Positions 31,108-41,680 of a stretch of 64,000 nucleotides of DNA are shown piece after piece. A program made the position numbers and the translations under genes. The stretch is taken from contig NZ_CP087138.1 in the NCBI RefSeq assembly GCF_021650705.1, positions 3,744,001 through 3,808,000 on the forward strand, written 5' to 3'. Under the pieces are notes generated by a model. The model ran no database searches and was not told where the DNA came from. It worked only from the letters and a program-made list of their open reading frames with translations. This DNA comes from Pseudomonas sp. KNUC1026. GTDB lineage: Bacteria; Pseudomonadota; Gammaproteobacteria; Pseudomonadales; Pseudomonadaceae. How positions within the stretch are numbered: the first letter of the stretch is position 1; the number at the start of each line of letters is the position of its first letter.

Positions 31108-32069
31108 TTCAGGCTCTTCGTTAAGGCGGGTTGCCCCTGCCAATGGGCTTGCCAGTAGGCTTGTGCGGCGGCGACATCGGCGCCGATCGCGGCCTTGAGC
31201 GCCTCCAGCGAGGCGAAACGCTGCTCGTCGCGCAGCTTGTGGTGGAACACCACCGTGATACGGCGGCCGTAGAGATCGCCGGTGTAGTCGAGCAGGTGAA
31301 TCTCCAGGTGCGGGCGGCCATCGCCGGCAACGGTAGGGCGCACGCCGATGTTGGCGACACCCGGGCGGGCCTGGCCGTCGATTTCGGCGCTCACCAGGTA
31401 AACCCCGGTGAACGCCACGCGGCGGCGCTTGAGCTGCACATTGGCGGTAGGCCAGCCGAGCTGACGGGCGAGCTTTTGCCCGTGCAGCACCCGGCCCGTG
31501 ATGCTGAAGGGCCGCCCCAGCAGGCGTTCGGCAAGGGCGAAATCACCCTGCGCCAGCGCCGCTCTGACCTGCGTGGAGCTCACGCGCGTGCCGGCCGATT
31601 CTACGGTGTGCGCGGCTTCCACGGTGAAGCCCAGGCGTGCGCCGGCATCAGTCAGGAACGCGAAATCACCCAGGCGATCGCAACCGAAGCGGAAATCGTC
31701 ACCCACTTCCAGATGCTTGACCCCCAAACCCTGCACCAGCACGGTGTCAACGAACGCCTCGGCGCTGAGCTGGCGAAAACGCTGGTTGAACGCCAGGCAC
31801 ACCACCTGATCGACGCCCTCGGCGCGCAGTAGCTCGACCTTGTCGCGCAGGCGTGCCAGCCGCGGCGGCGCCTCACCCGGAGTGAAATACTCACGCGGCT
31901 GCGGCTCGAACAGCACCACGCAAGTGGGCAGGCCCAACTCCGCGCCGCGCTCGCGCAAGCGCGCCAGGATCGCCTGGTGGCCGCAGTGAACGCCGTCGAA
32001 ATTGCCAATGGTGGCGACGCAACCCCGGTGCCGGGGGCGCAGGTTGTGGAGGCCTCGAACCAGCTGCAT
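31104..32069 (-). CDS. ribF: Bifunctional riboflavin kinase / FAD synthetase
   Basis: 321 residues. The N-terminal nucleotidyltransferase domain has [15 protein letters not shown] and the downstream [13 protein letters not shown] segment. The C-terminal flavokinase domain has [15 protein letters not shown] and [11 protein letters not shown]. It makes FMN and FAD from riboflavin. The ATG at 32069 ([12 protein letters not shown]) is the family start; an in-frame ATG 6 codons upstream is less likely. Its end overlaps ileS by 4 bases. Confidence 0.95.
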   Translation of the reverse strand: MQLVRGLHNLRPRHRGCVATIGNFDGVHCGHQAILARLRERGAELGLPTCVVLFEPQPREYFTPGEAPPRLARLRDKVELLRAEGVDQVVCLAFNQRFRQLSAEAFVDTVLVQGLGVKHLEVGDDFRFGCDRLGDFAFLTDAGARLGFTVEAAHTVESAGTRVSSTQVRAALAQGDFALAERLLGRPFSITGRVLHGQKLARQLGWPTANVQLKRRRVAFTGVYLVSAEIDGQARPGVANIGVRPTVAGDGRPHLEIHLLDYTGDLYGRRITVVFHHKLRDEQRFASLEALKAAIGADVAAAQAYWQAHWQGQPALTKSLK

Positions 32070-32166
32070 AACGCGCTTCTTGCTCATAAAGTGGGCGATT
32101 ATAACCACAGCAGGGCACAAGCGACAGGCAAGAGACGCCCTGCCCGGCGCTTGCCGGATGAAACCG

Positions 32167-33705
32167 TCAGTGCAGGCCGCGCCGAGCGAAATGCCGCAGC
32201 CGGAAGCCCAGCAATACCAGCATGCCAAAATACACCGCCACCCCGGCGCCGATCAGCAGGCCGAGGCGCGCGAAACGCTCGTACATCAGCCCATCGCTCC
32301 AGGCCGGCATCACCTGCATCAGCCCCCACAGCACGGCAGCCATGGCCAGCACCGCCAACCCCAGCCGGGCCAGGAACCAGAGCCAGCCCGCCTGGGGCTG
32401 GAACAGCGCCTGGCGGCGCAACTGCCAGTACAGCAGCGACGCGTTGAGCGTTGCGCCGCCGCTGATCGCAAGGGCCAGGCCCGCATGTTTGAGCGGCCCT
32501 ATGAAGACCAGGTTGAGCAATTGGGTGACCACCAGCGTGAAGATGGCGATTTTCACCGGGGTGCGGATGTTCTGCTGGGCATAAAAGCCCGGCGCCAGCA
32601 CCTTGATCAGGATGATGCCCAGCAGGCCTACCGAATAGGCGATCAACGCCTGCTGGGTCATGGCGGCGTCAGTGGCGTCGAACTTGCCGTACTGGAACAG
32701 CGAGACGGTGAGCGGCTCGGCCAGCAATGCCAGCGCCACCGAGCACGGCAGCACCAGCAGAAAGCAGAGCCGCAGCCCCCAGTCGAGAATGCGCGAATAC
32801 TCGTGGCGGTCCTTGTTGGCGTAGGTCTTGGCCAGCGTCGGCAGCAGGATCGTGCCCAGCGCCACACCCAGCACGCCGGAGGGCAGCTCCATCAGGCGGT
32901 CGGCGTAGTACATCCAGGACACCGAACCTGCCACCAGGAACGAGGCGAAGATGGTGTTGATGATCAGCGACACCTGGCTCACCGAAACCCCGAGGATCGC
33001 CGGGAGCATCTTGCTCATCACGCGGCGGGCGCCGCTGTGGCGCCAGTCGATGCGGGGCAGCACGAGCATGCCGATCTTCTTGAGGTGCGGCAACTGATAG
33101 AGAATCTGCAGCAACCCGCCCGCCAGTACGCCCCAGGCCAGCACCATCACTGGCGGGTGGAAATACGGCGTGAGGAACAAAGCGAAGACGATCTGGCTGA
33201 CGTTGAGCAAGGTAGGCGTGAACGCCGGGACCGAAAAGCGGTTCCAGGTATTGAGCACGGCGCCGGCGAGCGAAGAGAGCGAGATCAGCAATATGTAGGG
33301 GAAGGTGACCCGCAGCAGGGCGCTGGTAAGCTCGAACTTTTCGGGTGTGTCGGCAAACCCCGGCGCGGTGACCCAGATCACCCAGGGCGCGGCAATGACG
33401 CCCAGCACCGTGACCACTGCCAGGGCGAGCGTGAGAAGGCCCGCCACATAGGCCACGAACGTGCGCGCGGCCTCCTCGCCCTGCTGGTTCTTGTACTCGG
33501 CCAGGATCGGCACGAAGGCCTGCGAGAATGCGCCCTCGGCAAAGATGCGGCGCAGCAGGTTGGGCAGCTTGAAGGCGATGAAGAAAGCATCGGTGGCCAT
33601 GCCGGCACCGAAGATTCGCGCGATCAGGGTGTCGCGGACAAACCCGAGCACCCGCGAGATCATGGTGATGGAGCTGACCGCAGCAAGGGACTTGAGCAGA
33701 TTCAT
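32167..33705 (-). CDS. murJ: Lipid II flippase MurJ (MviN)
   Basis: 512 residues with about 14 transmembrane helices of the MVF/MOP superfamily. It starts [25 protein letters not shown], with the conserved charged residues of the MurJ cavity in [13 protein letters not shown] and [22 protein letters not shown]. It flips the undecaprenyl-linked peptidoglycan precursor across the inner membrane. It is upstream of ribF with a 97-base gap and divergent from rpsT. Confidence 0.96.
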   Translation of the reverse strand: MNLLKSLAAVSSITMISRVLGFVRDTLIARIFGAGMATDAFFIAFKLPNLLRRIFAEGAFSQAFVPILAEYKNQQGEEAARTFVAYVAGLLTLALAVVTVLGVIAAPWVIWVTAPGFADTPEKFELTSALLRVTFPYILLISLSSLAGAVLNTWNRFSVPAFTPTLLNVSQIVFALFLTPYFHPPVMVLAWGVLAGGLLQILYQLPHLKKIGMLVLPRIDWRHSGARRVMSKMLPAILGVSVSQVSLIINTIFASFLVAGSVSWMYYADRLMELPSGVLGVALGTILLPTLAKTYANKDRHEYSRILDWGLRLCFLLVLPCSVALALLAEPLTVSLFQYGKFDATDAAMTQQALIAYSVGLLGIILIKVLAPGFYAQQNIRTPVKIAIFTLVVTQLLNLVFIGPLKHAGLALAISGGATLNASLLYWQLRRQALFQPQAGWLWFLARLGLAVLAMAAVLWGLMQVMPAWSDGLMYERFARLGLLIGAGVAVYFGMLVLLGFRLRHFARRGLH

Positions 33706-33812
33706 TGATAGCCGGCGCGCGTTGACGAAAGGCGCAGAGTGTACCCGCCCCTGCTGCGAAAAAAACGATGATCGTGCGTGAACGACCATTCAGCGGAACT
33801 GCCGCATCACCC

Positions 33813-33841
33813 TTGACATCCCGGCTGCGCATCGGCATGAT
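33813..33841 (+). promoter_or_regulatory. Candidate rpsT promoter
   Basis: TTGACA (33813-33818), a 17-base spacer and CATGAT (33836-33841), about 50 bases before the rpsT start. The -35 is consensus and the -10 is weaker. Confidence 0.5.
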
Positions 33842-33892
33842 TCGCGGCCTTATTTGTCTGCTTAACCCCAAGTCTTTCCAAGGAGCTCGACG

Positions 33893-34162
33893 GTGGCCAA
33901 CTCACCTTCTGCCAAAAAACGCGCAAAACAGGCTGAGAAGCGTCGCAGCCACAACGCCAGCCTGCGGTCCATGGTCCGTACCTACATCAAGAATGTAGTC
34001 AAAGCCATTGCTACCAAAGACGCCGACAAAGCCCAGACCGCTTACACCCTGGCCGTGCCTGTAATCGACCGCATGGCCGACAAGGGCATCATCCACAAGA
34101 ACAAGGCTGCTCGCCACAAGAGCCGCCTGAACGCACACGTCAAGGCACTGAAAGCTGCCTGA
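33893..34162 (+). CDS. rpsT: 30S ribosomal protein S20
   Basis: 89 residues starting at GTG, 7 bases after AAGGAG. The N-terminus [17 protein letters not shown] and the C-terminal [17 protein letters not shown] are the 16S rRNA-binding helices of S20. A non-ATG start is usual for rpsT and is associated with autogenous control. It is divergent from murJ, with a strong terminator following. Confidence 0.97.
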   Translation: MANSPSAKKRAKQAEKRRSHNASLRSMVRTYIKNVVKAIATKDADKAQTAYTLAVPVIDRMADKGIIHKNKAARHKSRLNAHVKALKAA

Positions 34163-34177
34163 TCCGCGTTCTGTTCG

Positions 34178-34204
34178 AAAAAACCGGCCTCGAGCCGGTT
34201 TTTT
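34178..34204 (+). terminator. rpsT terminator
   Basis: Stem AAAAAACCGGC / GCCGGTTTTTT around CTCGA, ending in six T and symmetrical, so it can also act on the minus strand for creA. Confidence 0.9.
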
Positions 34205-34254
34205 AATGCCTGCGATTAAGGGCGCCTGCAGAGGGCGCCGGCACAGGGCGCCTC

Positions 34255-34728
34255 TCAGGGCGCCGGCGGATTACTCCACGGCAGAATAGGAATGGCCGTG
34301 ACTGCGTTCTGCGGGCTGCCCTCGATCATGCGGTCGCTGTACACCAGGTAGACGAGCGTGTTGCGCTTCTGGTCGAAGAAGCGAACCACCTGCATGGTCT
34401 TGAACACTAGCGAGGTGCGTTCCTTGAATACAACCTCACCATCCTGCAGCGGCTTGGCGAAGCGAACAGGCCCCACCTGCCGGCATGCAATGGACGCCTC
34501 GGCACGATCCTCCGCAAGGCCCAGGCCACCCTTGACGCCACCGGTCTTGGCGCGCGAAAGGTAGCAGGTCACGCCCTCCACTTTCGGATCGTCGAAGGCC
34601 TCGACCACGATCTTGTCGTTCGGCCCGACAAACTTGAACACCGTAGACACTTCGCCCACCTGTTCCGCACGCACCAGCCCCGGCAGCAGCACCAGCGCCG
34701 CCAGGCACACCCTCATCGCGCGGCCCAT
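34255..34728 (-). CDS. creA: CreA family periplasmic protein
   Basis: 157 residues: signal peptide [17 protein letters not shown], then the CreA domain with [33 protein letters not shown] in pieces typical of the family and [17 protein letters not shown] near the end. The function is unknown; it is a conserved exported protein. Its ATG overlaps the proB stop by one base (TAATG), so it is coupled to proB. A second ATG at codon 5 is an equally possible start. Confidence 0.88.
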   Translation of the reverse strand: MGRAMRVCLAALVLLPGLVRAEQVGEVSTVFKFVGPNDKIVVEAFDDPKVEGVTCYLSRAKTGGVKGGLGLAEDRAEASIACRQVGPVRFAKPLQDGEVVFKERTSLVFKTMQVVRFFDQKRNTLVYLVYSDRMIEGSPQNAVTAIPILPWSNPPAP

Positions 34729-35846
34729 TACACCAGCACCAGGTTGTCGCGGTGCACCAATTCAGGCTCAGCCATATAACCCAACGCTCCTTCGATAGCG
34801 TCCGAGGGCAGGCCGATGATCTTCTGCGCCTCGACTGCACTGTAATTACTCAGGCCGCGCGCCACTTCTCGCCCATCCGGCGCCAGGCACACGACCATCT
34901 CGCCACGGCGGAACGCACCCTCCACCGCCTTCACCCCTACCGGCAGCAAACTTTTATTGGCCTCGCGCAGCGCTTGCACGGCACCGTTGTCGAGGGTCAA
35001 CGCACCGCGGGTCTGCAGATGCCCGGCCAGCCATTGCTTGCGCGCCGCGACCATGCCGCGCTCGGGCGTCAGCAGGGTACCCAGCTGCTCACCGGCCTTG
35101 AGGCGATCGAGCACGCGCTCGATGCGGCCGCCGACGATCAGCGTGTGCGCACCCGAGCGGGCCGCAAGCCGCGCAGCGCGCAGCTTGGTCTGCATGCCGC
35201 CACGGCCCAGCGCGCCACCCGTGCCACCAGCCACAGCGTCGAGCGCAGGGTCGTCGGCACGGGCCTCATGGATGAGCTGAGCATCGGGGTTGTTGCGCGG
35301 GTCGGCGTCGAACATGCCATCGCGGTCGGTGAGGATCACCAGCAGGTCAGCTTCGACCAGGTTGGCCACCAGCGCAGCCAGCGTGTCGTTGTCGCCAAAG
35401 CGAATTTCGTCGGTCACCACGGTGTCGTTTTCGTTGATCACCGGGATCACACCCAACCCCACCAGCGCGCGCAACGTGCTGCGCGCATTCAGGTAACGCT
35501 TGCGATCGGAGAGGTCGTCGTGGGTAAGGAGGATTTGCGCGGTGTGGCGGCCGTGCTTGCCGAAGCTCGATTCCCACGCCTGTACCAGGCCCATCTGGCC
35601 GATGGCCGCTGCGGCCTGCAGCTCATGCATTGCGCTGGGGCGGCTTGCCCAGCCCAGGCGGCTCATGCCCGCTGCCACTGCACCAGAAGACACCAGCACC
35701 AGCTCGATGCCAGCCTCATGCAGCGCGATCATCTGCTCCACCCACACAGCCATGGCTTCGCGATCAAGCCCTTTGCCATCGCCCGTCAACAGCGCGCTGC
35801 CGATCTTCACGACCCAACGCTGCGCCCCTGTCACCTTGCTCCGCAT
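34728..35846 (-). CDS. proB: Glutamate 5-kinase
   Basis: 372 residues. The amino acid kinase domain starts [19 protein letters not shown], with [38 protein letters not shown] in segments and [15 protein letters not shown]; a C-terminal PUA domain spans about residues 280-372. It catalyses the first step of proline synthesis in the cytoplasm. The ATG at 35846 gives the usual length; in-frame codons upstream lack family character. It lies downstream of obgE beyond a terminator. Confidence 0.96.
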   Translation of the reverse strand: MRSKVTGAQRWVVKIGSALLTGDGKGLDREAMAVWVEQMIALHEAGIELVLVSSGAVAAGMSRLGWASRPSAMHELQAAAAIGQMGLVQAWESSFGKHGRHTAQILLTHDDLSDRKRYLNARSTLRALVGLGVIPVINENDTVVTDEIRFGDNDTLAALVANLVEADLLVILTDRDGMFDADPRNNPDAQLIHEARADDPALDAVAGGTGGALGRGGMQTKLRAARLAARSGAHTLIVGGRIERVLDRLKAGEQLGTLLTPERGMVAARKQWLAGHLQTRGALTLDNGAVQALREANKSLLPVGVKAVEGAFRRGEMVVCLAPDGREVARGLSNYSAVEAQKIIGLPSDAIEGALGYMAEPELVHRDNLVLV

Positions 35847-35896
35847 CATCTTCAACCCGATCAAATCCAATAGGGAAACAAAACGCCGCACATACG

Positions 35897-35932
35897 AAAA
35901 CGCCGCTTGCCCGGCAGTGCAGGCAAGCGGCG
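35897..35932 (-). terminator. obgE terminator
   Basis: On the minus strand CGCCGCTTGCC / GGCAAGCGGCG (11-bp stem) is followed by TTTTC, 20 bases after the obgE stop. Because it lies between obgE and proB, proB probably has its own promoter or relies on read-through. Confidence 0.8.
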
Positions 35933-35951
35933 TTAAGTGTACTGCAATGCG

Positions 35952-37178
<1,227 letters not shown>

Positions 37179-37221
37179 TCACGCCTCTCGCCTCATGGCG
37201 AGCGTTGAACGGAAAATTTAA

Positions 37222-37286
37222 GGCTCTTGCAAAAATGAGCGTAGCGCCACATGCCCCAATCGCCCATGCCGACCTTTGCAAGAGGC
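37222..37286. repeat. Inverted repeat in the obgE leader
   Basis: GGCTCTTGCAAA (37222-37233) and TTTGCAAGAGGC (37275-37286) are inverted copies with one mismatch, 41 bases apart, between the rpmA terminator and the obgE start. They could form a leader hairpin in the obgE mRNA or a regulator site. Confidence 0.55.
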
Positions 37287-37299
37287 TCAGCACAAACAA

Positions 37300-37327
37300 A
37301 AAAGCCCTGTCGCAGGACAGGGCTTTT
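37300..37327 (-). terminator. rplU-rpmA terminator
   Basis: AAAAGCCCTGTC / GACAGGGCTTTT, a 12-bp stem with a GCAG loop; on the minus strand it runs into TTTTTTG, 16 bases after rpmA. Confidence 0.9.
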
Positions 37328-37342
37328 CCAGCGAACGCGCGA

Positions 37343-37600
37343 TCAGGCCGCGACGACGCTCACATAGCGACGATTGAATTCGCCTTTGACTTCGAACTTG
37401 ACCACGCCTTCGACTTTAGCGAAGAGGGTGTGGTCTTTGCCGATGCCAACACCGTAGCCGGCGTGGAACTGAGTGCCACGCTGACGAACGATGATGTTGC
37501 CAGCCTTGATTGCCTGGCCGCCGTAGATTTTAACGCCAAGGCGTTTACTTTCCGAGTCGCGGCCGTTACGGGTACTACCACCAGCTTTTTTGTGTGCCAT
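37343..37600 (-). CDS. rpmA: 50S ribosomal protein L27
   Basis: 85 residues: [20 protein letters not shown] followed by [19 protein letters not shown]. The N-terminal tail reaches the peptidyl transferase centre and lacks the extra leader seen in Firmicutes. It is 35 bases after rplU in the usual L21-L27 operon. Confidence 0.98.
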   Translation of the reverse strand: MAHKKAGGSTRNGRDSESKRLGVKIYGGQAIKAGNIIVRQRGTQFHAGYGVGIGKDHTLFAKVEGVVKFEVKGEFNRRYVSVVAA

Positions 37601-37635
37601 GAGTTCAATACTCCTGTTGGGGCTTCAGGCGAAGA

Positions 37636-37947
37636 TCAGGCCTGAATACCGGTGATTTTGATCTCGGTGAACCACTGGCGGTGGCCCATACGCTTCATGT
37701 GGTGCTTGCGGCGGCGGAATTTGATGATGCGGATCTTGTCGTGACGGCCTTGCGAAACGACTTCAGCTACCACCTTGGCACCGGCGACGACAGGCGCGCC
37801 GATGTTCACGTCGTCGCCATTGGCAACCAGCAGAACGCGATCGAAGGTAACGGATTCGCCAGTGGCGACTTCCAGTTTCTCGACCTTAAGGTATTCACCT
37901 TCGGCGACTTTGTATTGCTTGCCACCGGTAACGATTACAGCGTACAT
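37636..37947 (-). CDS. rplU: 50S ribosomal protein L21
   Basis: 103 residues: [20 protein letters not shown] at the start and a basic [17 protein letters not shown] end, as in all L21 proteins. The ATG at 37947 gives the standard length. It is divergent from ispB, the arrangement conserved in gamma-proteobacteria. Confidence 0.98.
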   Translation of the reverse strand: MYAVIVTGGKQYKVAEGEYLKVEKLEVATGESVTFDRVLLVANGDDVNIGAPVVAGAKVVAEVVSQGRHDKIRIIKFRRRKHHMKRMGHRQWFTEIKITGIQA

Positions 37948-38079
37948 GGATATTTCTCCGATAATCCTGCTCACCCAGCGCTTTATAGAAGGTATGGTGG
38001 CTGGCATGGCTGCAGCGGGCTGGAAACCTTGGCTGCAATTGCGTAAGGCAGGTGATGCCCAGGAAGTTCAGGGTGCGCG

Positions 38080-38108
38080 ATTGTACGCAACGTTCAAGCA
38101 CCGCGCAA
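38080..38108 (-). promoter_or_regulatory. rplU-rpmA promoter
   Basis: On the minus strand TTGCGC (38108-38103) and TACAAT (38085-38080) with a 17-base spacer, about 130 bases upstream of rplU. This leaves room for a leader that could be under ribosomal-protein control. Confidence 0.6.
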
Positions 38109-38182
38109 GGGCGCGGCCGGTGAAGCGACAGAACGCAGGCCGCCCGCCCTGGGACGCGGCCCGCGCCACACGGGGCTTTGCC

Positions 38183-38211
38183 TTGACAGCCCCCCACGCG
38201 GCACCTAGCAT
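38183..38211 (+). promoter_or_regulatory. ispB promoter
   Basis: TTGACA (38183-38188), a 17-base spacer and TAGCAT (38206-38211), ending 32 bases before the ispB ATG. Confidence 0.65.
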
Positions 38212-38243
38212 GCCGCGCAACCTTATTGGAGCCTGAGTCGCTG

Positions 38244-39212
38244 ATGCAACCCCAAGCTTTCTACCGCGTGGTGGCGGACGATTTTATCGCCGTCGATGAA
38301 ATCATCAAGCAGCAGCTCACTTCGCGCGTACCGCTGGTCTCGAAAATCGGCGATTACATCACCTCGGCTGGCGGCAAACGCTTGCGCCCTCTGCTGGTGC
38401 TGCTGTCCGGCAAGGCACTGGGCTATGCCGAGGGCGACCTGCGCCTGCTGGCGGCAACCATCGAGTTCCTGCACACCGCTACCCTGCTGCATGACGATGT
38501 TGTCGACATGTCGGGCATGCGCCGCGGCCGCTCCACTGCCAATGCCATGTGGGGCAATGCCCCAAGCGTACTGGTGGGCGATTTCCTTTATTCACGTTCA
38601 TTCGAAATGATGGTGCAGCTCGGCTCGATGCCGGTGATGCAGATCCTCTCGCACGCCACCCGGGTGATCGCCGAAGGCGAGGTCCTGCAGCTCACCAAGG
38701 TGCGCGACGCCAGCACCACCGAAGAAACCTACATGGAAGTGATCCGCGGCAAGACTGCGATGCTGTTCGAGGCATCCACTCACAGCGCCGCCGCCCTGGC
38801 CAAGGCACCCGAAGCCCAGCGCCAGGCGCTGCAGCAGTTCGGCGACCACCTGGGCGTAGCTTTCCAACTGGTCGATGACCTGCTCGACTACAAGGGCAAC
38901 GCCGAAGAACTGGGTAAGAATGTCGGTGACGACCTGGCCGAAGGCAAACCGACCCTGCCTCTGATCCATACCCTGCGCGCAGGTACACCGGAACAGGCTG
39001 CACTGGTGCGCCAGGCCATCCAGAAGGGTGGCATCGACGAGCTGGAGCGCATCCGCGAAGCCGTGGAGGCATCCGGAGCACTGGCCTACACCGCACGCCT
39101 GGCGCAAGAGTATGCAGCCAAGGCCATCGCTTGCCTGGAATTGCTGCCAGCCAGCGAATACCGAGATGCACTGGTGGAACTCACCGAGTTCGCCGTCGCC
39201 CGCACCCACTGA
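38244..39212 (+). CDS. ispB: Octaprenyl/polyprenyl diphosphate synthase
   Basis: 322 residues of the trans-prenyltransferase family. The first aspartate-rich motif is LLHDDVVDMSGMRRG (near 85) and the second is FQLVDDLLDYKG (near 212); GGKRLRPLLVLL near residue 45 binds IPP. It builds the long ubiquinone side chain; in Pseudomonas the product is nonaprenyl, so the chain length named here is nominal. The ATG at 38244 (MQPQAFYRVVADDF) is the family start; an in-frame TTG at 38226 is an alternative. Confidence 0.95.
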   Translation: MQPQAFYRVVADDFIAVDEIIKQQLTSRVPLVSKIGDYITSAGGKRLRPLLVLLSGKALGYAEGDLRLLAATIEFLHTATLLHDDVVDMSGMRRGRSTANAMWGNAPSVLVGDFLYSRSFEMMVQLGSMPVMQILSHATRVIAEGEVLQLTKVRDASTTEETYMEVIRGKTAMLFEASTHSAAALAKAPEAQRQALQQFGDHLGVAFQLVDDLLDYKGNAEELGKNVGDDLAEGKPTLPLIHTLRAGTPEQAALVRQAIQKGGIDELERIREAVEASGALAYTARLAQEYAAKAIACLELLPASEYRDALVELTEFAVARTH

Positions 39213-39290
39213 TCACGTGCTGCACCACACGCGCCACGGCCCGGACAGACCCGGCCGTGGCGCTGTCATTTCTCCTTCGAGGCCCATGCC

Positions 39291-39629
39291 ATGAGCACCT
39301 TGCCACCCTGCCCCCAGTGCAACAGCGAATACACCTATGAAGACGGCACCCAGCTGGTGTGCCCGGAATGCGCCCACGAGTGGCAGGCCGGCGCCTCTCC
39401 AGCCGAGGACGACAGTGCTCAGGTGCGTGATTCGGTAGGCAACGTGCTGCAGGACGGCGATACCATCACCGTGATCAAGGACCTGAAGGTCAAGGGCACG
39501 TCGTTGGTGGTGAAGGTCGGTACCAAGGTGAAGAACATCCGCCTGTGCGACGGCGATCATGATATCGACTGCAAGATCGATGGCATCGGTGCAATGAAGC
39601 TGAAGTCGGAGTTTGTCCGCAAGGCTTGA
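39291..39629 (+). CDS. yjdM: YjdM/PhnA family zinc-ribbon protein
   Basis: 112 residues. An N-terminal zinc ribbon ([10 protein letters not shown]...CPECAHEW) is followed by an SH3-like PhnA domain with [23 protein letters not shown] and [13 protein letters not shown]. Despite the name PhnA in old annotation, these small proteins are not the phosphonoacetate hydrolase; the role is unknown. It lies alone between ispB and the iron-box gene. Confidence 0.88.
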   Translation: MSTLPPCPQCNSEYTYEDGTQLVCPECAHEWQAGASPAEDDSAQVRDSVGNVLQDGDTITVIKDLKVKGTSLVVKVGTKVKNIRLCDGDHDIDCKIDGIGAMKLKSEFVRKA

Positions 39630-39654
39630 TCGAAGTCACTTGCATTCCTGAAAA

Positions 39655-39669
39655 TAAGAATTATTCTCA
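39655..39669 (+). promoter_or_regulatory. Fur box upstream of the PA4570-like gene
   Basis: TAAGAATTATTCTCA. Read on the minus strand it is TGAGAAT-A-ATTCTTA, which fits the 7-1-7 Fur inverted repeat (TGATAAT-N-ATTATCA) with few mismatches. It ends 28 bases before the ATG of the following small gene, so iron-replete Fur would repress it. Confidence 0.7.
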
Positions 39670-39697
39670 TTGAAAGCTGACTTTCAAGGAGAATGCC

Positions 39698-39940
39698 ATG
39701 ACCTACCTCATCGATGCCTGGCTCGACCGGCCGCAACCTTACCTGCGCATTCTTCACCGGGAAACCGGCGAGGTATGTGCGGTGCTGGAAGCTGAAGCGC
39801 TGGAGGAGCTGCGTGATCAGGGCGACCTGGATTTCACCGGGCTCAACTCAAGCGAACCGGTAGTGCTCAAGGAGCTGGTGCGCAACCTTTTCCTGTTCTG
39901 CTACGCCCGGGCCTTGCGCCCGGGTGTGGCATTGCACTGA
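39698..39940 (+). CDS. Small conserved protein, probably iron-regulated (PA4570-like)
   Basis: 80 residues, starting MTYLIDAWLDRPQPYLRIL after an AAGGAGA ribosome binding site. It has no signal peptide, membrane helix or cysteine-based metal motif; it is acidic in the middle (EAEALEELRDQGDLDF) with a basic/hydrophobic C-terminus. Position and size match the uncharacterised small gene after ispB in pseudomonads. The Fur box in its promoter points to induction under iron limitation; the function is unknown. Confidence 0.75.
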   Translation: MTYLIDAWLDRPQPYLRILHRETGEVCAVLEAEALEELRDQGDLDFTGLNSSEPVVLKELVRNLFLFCYARALRPGVALH

Positions 39941-39972
39941 GTGCTGAAAGAAGCGTCGCGCGGCAAGCCGCC

Positions 39973-40007
39973 CTCCCACCGGGTGATCTGAACCCGTGAG
40001 GTGGGAG
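39973..40007. terminator. Hairpin between the PA4570-like gene and fklB
   Basis: CTCCCACC-GGGT / ACCC-GTGA-GGTGGGAG: a long imperfect stem between convergent genes without a T-tract. The GTGGGAG core is shared with the palindrome at 47794-47821, so it may be a REP-type element acting as a shared transcription end. Confidence 0.5.
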
Positions 40008-40015
40008 AAGCAGGC

Positions 40016-40633
40016 TTACAGAACTTCCAGCAACTCGACGTCGAACACCAGCGCGCTGTGCGGCGGGATGCTGCCCACGCCTTGCGCGCCGTAGGCCAGC
40101 TCGCTCGGCACGTACAGGCGCCATTTGCTGCCGGCGTTCATCAATTGCAGGGCTTCGGTCCAGCCGGCGATCACGCCGCCCACCGGGAACTCGGCCGGCT
40201 CGCCACGCTGGTAGGAGCTGTCGAACACCGAGCCGTCGATCAGGGTGCCATGGTAGTGGGTACGCACGGTGCTTTCGCGGGTGGGCTGCGCGCCGCTGCC
40301 GCTGTTGATCACTTCGTACTGCAGGCCCGAGGCCAGAGTAGTCACGCCTTCGCGCTTGCCATTGTCGGCCAGGAACGCGCGGCCCGTTTCGGCGGCAGCA
40401 GCAGCCTTGGCTTCGGCTTCGACCTGCATGATTTCGCGGATCTTGCGATAGCTTTCGTTCAACGCCTGAGCATCGACGCGGCTTGCCTCGCCGTTGAAGG
40501 CATCGGACAGGCCGGCGATGATTGCTTCCAGGCTTGCACCGGGTGGCGGGTTGTCACGGATCTGGTCGCCCAGCTGGCGGCCGATCCCGTAGCTTACGCG
40601 GGCTTCGTCGGTGGACAGATTGACTTCGGACAT
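40016..40633 (-). CDS. fklB: FKBP-type peptidyl-prolyl isomerase FklB
   Basis: 205 residues. An N-terminal dimerisation domain (DEARVSYGIGRQLGDQI, then an Ala/Glu-rich helix) precedes the C-terminal FKBP domain with VRTHYHGTLIDGSVFDSSY, PVGGVIAGWTEALQLM and a C-terminal LVFDVELLEV strand. It lacks a signal peptide, so it acts in the cytoplasm, like FklB (FKBP22) rather than the periplasmic FkpA. Confidence 0.92.
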   Translation of the reverse strand: MSEVNLSTDEARVSYGIGRQLGDQIRDNPPPGASLEAIIAGLSDAFNGEASRVDAQALNESYRKIREIMQVEAEAKAAAAAETGRAFLADNGKREGVTTLASGLQYEVINSGSGAQPTRESTVRTHYHGTLIDGSVFDSSYQRGEPAEFPVGGVIAGWTEALQLMNAGSKWRLYVPSELAYGAQGVGSIPPHSALVFDVELLEVL

Positions 40634-40697
40634 GCAACAGCTCCGTCATGGGGCCGCGACAGGCGGCCCGGCAAAAAGGGTTGGGCAGCCTACCACA

Positions 40698-41186
40698 TCA
40701 ATGCTTGGTGAGCTTATCCAGCAGGCCCATGGCACAGGCCGACACCACGAAGGTCACGTGGATGATCACGTACCACATCAAGCGTTCGGAAGGGATGTTG
40801 CCGGCGTCCATGAACATGCGCAGCAAGTGGATCGACGAGATCGCCACGATCGAGGCTGCGACTTTCATCTTCAACGAGCTGGAGTCCATCTTGCCGAGCC
40901 AGCTGAGCTTCTCGGAGCCCTCGTCGATATCCAGTTGCGAGACGAAGTTCTCGTAGCCGGAAATCATCACCATCACCAGCAACCCACCCACCAGCGCCAT
41001 GTCGATCAGCGACAGCAACACGAGGATGAGGTCGGCTTCGGCCAGGTCGAATACGTGCGGCAGCACGTGCAGCACTTCCTGAAAGAACTTCAGCCCCAGT
41101 GCGAGCAAGCCCAGCGAGAGGCCCAGGTAGATGGGGGCCAGCAGCCAGCGAGAGGCATACATGGTTTTTTCGAGCAAGCGTTCCAT
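40698..41186 (-). CDS. yqhA: YqhA family (UPF0114) membrane protein
   Basis: 162 residues with three to four membrane helices: [42 protein letters not shown] and [20 protein letters not shown]. The motif [11 protein letters not shown] is typical of YqhA proteins. The function is unknown. The ATG at 41186 ([18 protein letters not shown]) is chosen because the family starts there. Confidence 0.88.
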   Translation of the reverse strand: MERLLEKTMYASRWLLAPIYLGLSLGLLALGLKFFQEVLHVLPHVFDLAEADLILVLLSLIDMALVGGLLVMVMISGYENFVSQLDIDEGSEKLSWLGKMDSSSLKMKVAASIVAISSIHLLRMFMDAGNIPSERLMWYVIIHVTFVVSACAMGLLDKLTKH

Positions 41187-41265
41187 AGTGCGGTTGAACC
41201 AGCGGCCATATAAAAGGCCGCCAGTATACCGGGAGCGCCGGGGCAAAGCAGGATGCGGCCGATGG

Positions 41266-41604
41266 TCACTCCGGCCGGTGAAGCGACTCGCCAAGGTGCC
41301 TGCCGCGCTCGGCGTTGATCTTGCGCAGCTCACCGTGCAGATGCAGGTTCCAGATCTGAGGGTCCTCGTCAACCTGATAGCCGTGCAGCGTCAGGCTGTC
41401 GACGATCGCCCCAAGCACCGATTCGGCAACCTTCGGCCCTCTGAACGGGCCTTGGGCCTTGACTGCCGAAGGCTGCTCGCCGGCCATCCCGGCGGCGAAC
41501 AGCAGCGTCCAGATCCCTTGCTCACCGGCCACTGGCCGGATCATGCATTCGATACGGGTTTGCAGCCCCAGGCATTTGCGGGACAGGCTCAAAGCGTGTT
41601 CCAT
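41266..41604 (-). CDS. Conserved hypothetical protein
   Basis: 112 residues from an ATG preceded by GAGGGAG. No signal peptide or membrane helix. The sequence has [23 protein letters not shown] and [22 protein letters not shown]; no motif is recognised. It lies downstream of the Lon-like protease on the same strand (76-base gap) and may be co-transcribed with it. Confidence 0.65.
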   Translation of the reverse strand: MEHALSLSRKCLGLQTRIECMIRPVAGEQGIWTLLFAAGMAGEQPSAVKAQGPFRGPKVAESVLGAIVDSLTLHGYQVDEDPQIWNLHLHGELRKINAERGRHLGESLHRPE

Positions 41605-41680
41605 GCGCTTGCTCCCTCGCGGCGTTGGCCAATGGTCTATTGAGCTTAGAAGAGCGCGCCGGTTCCACCCAGCCGGCCGA

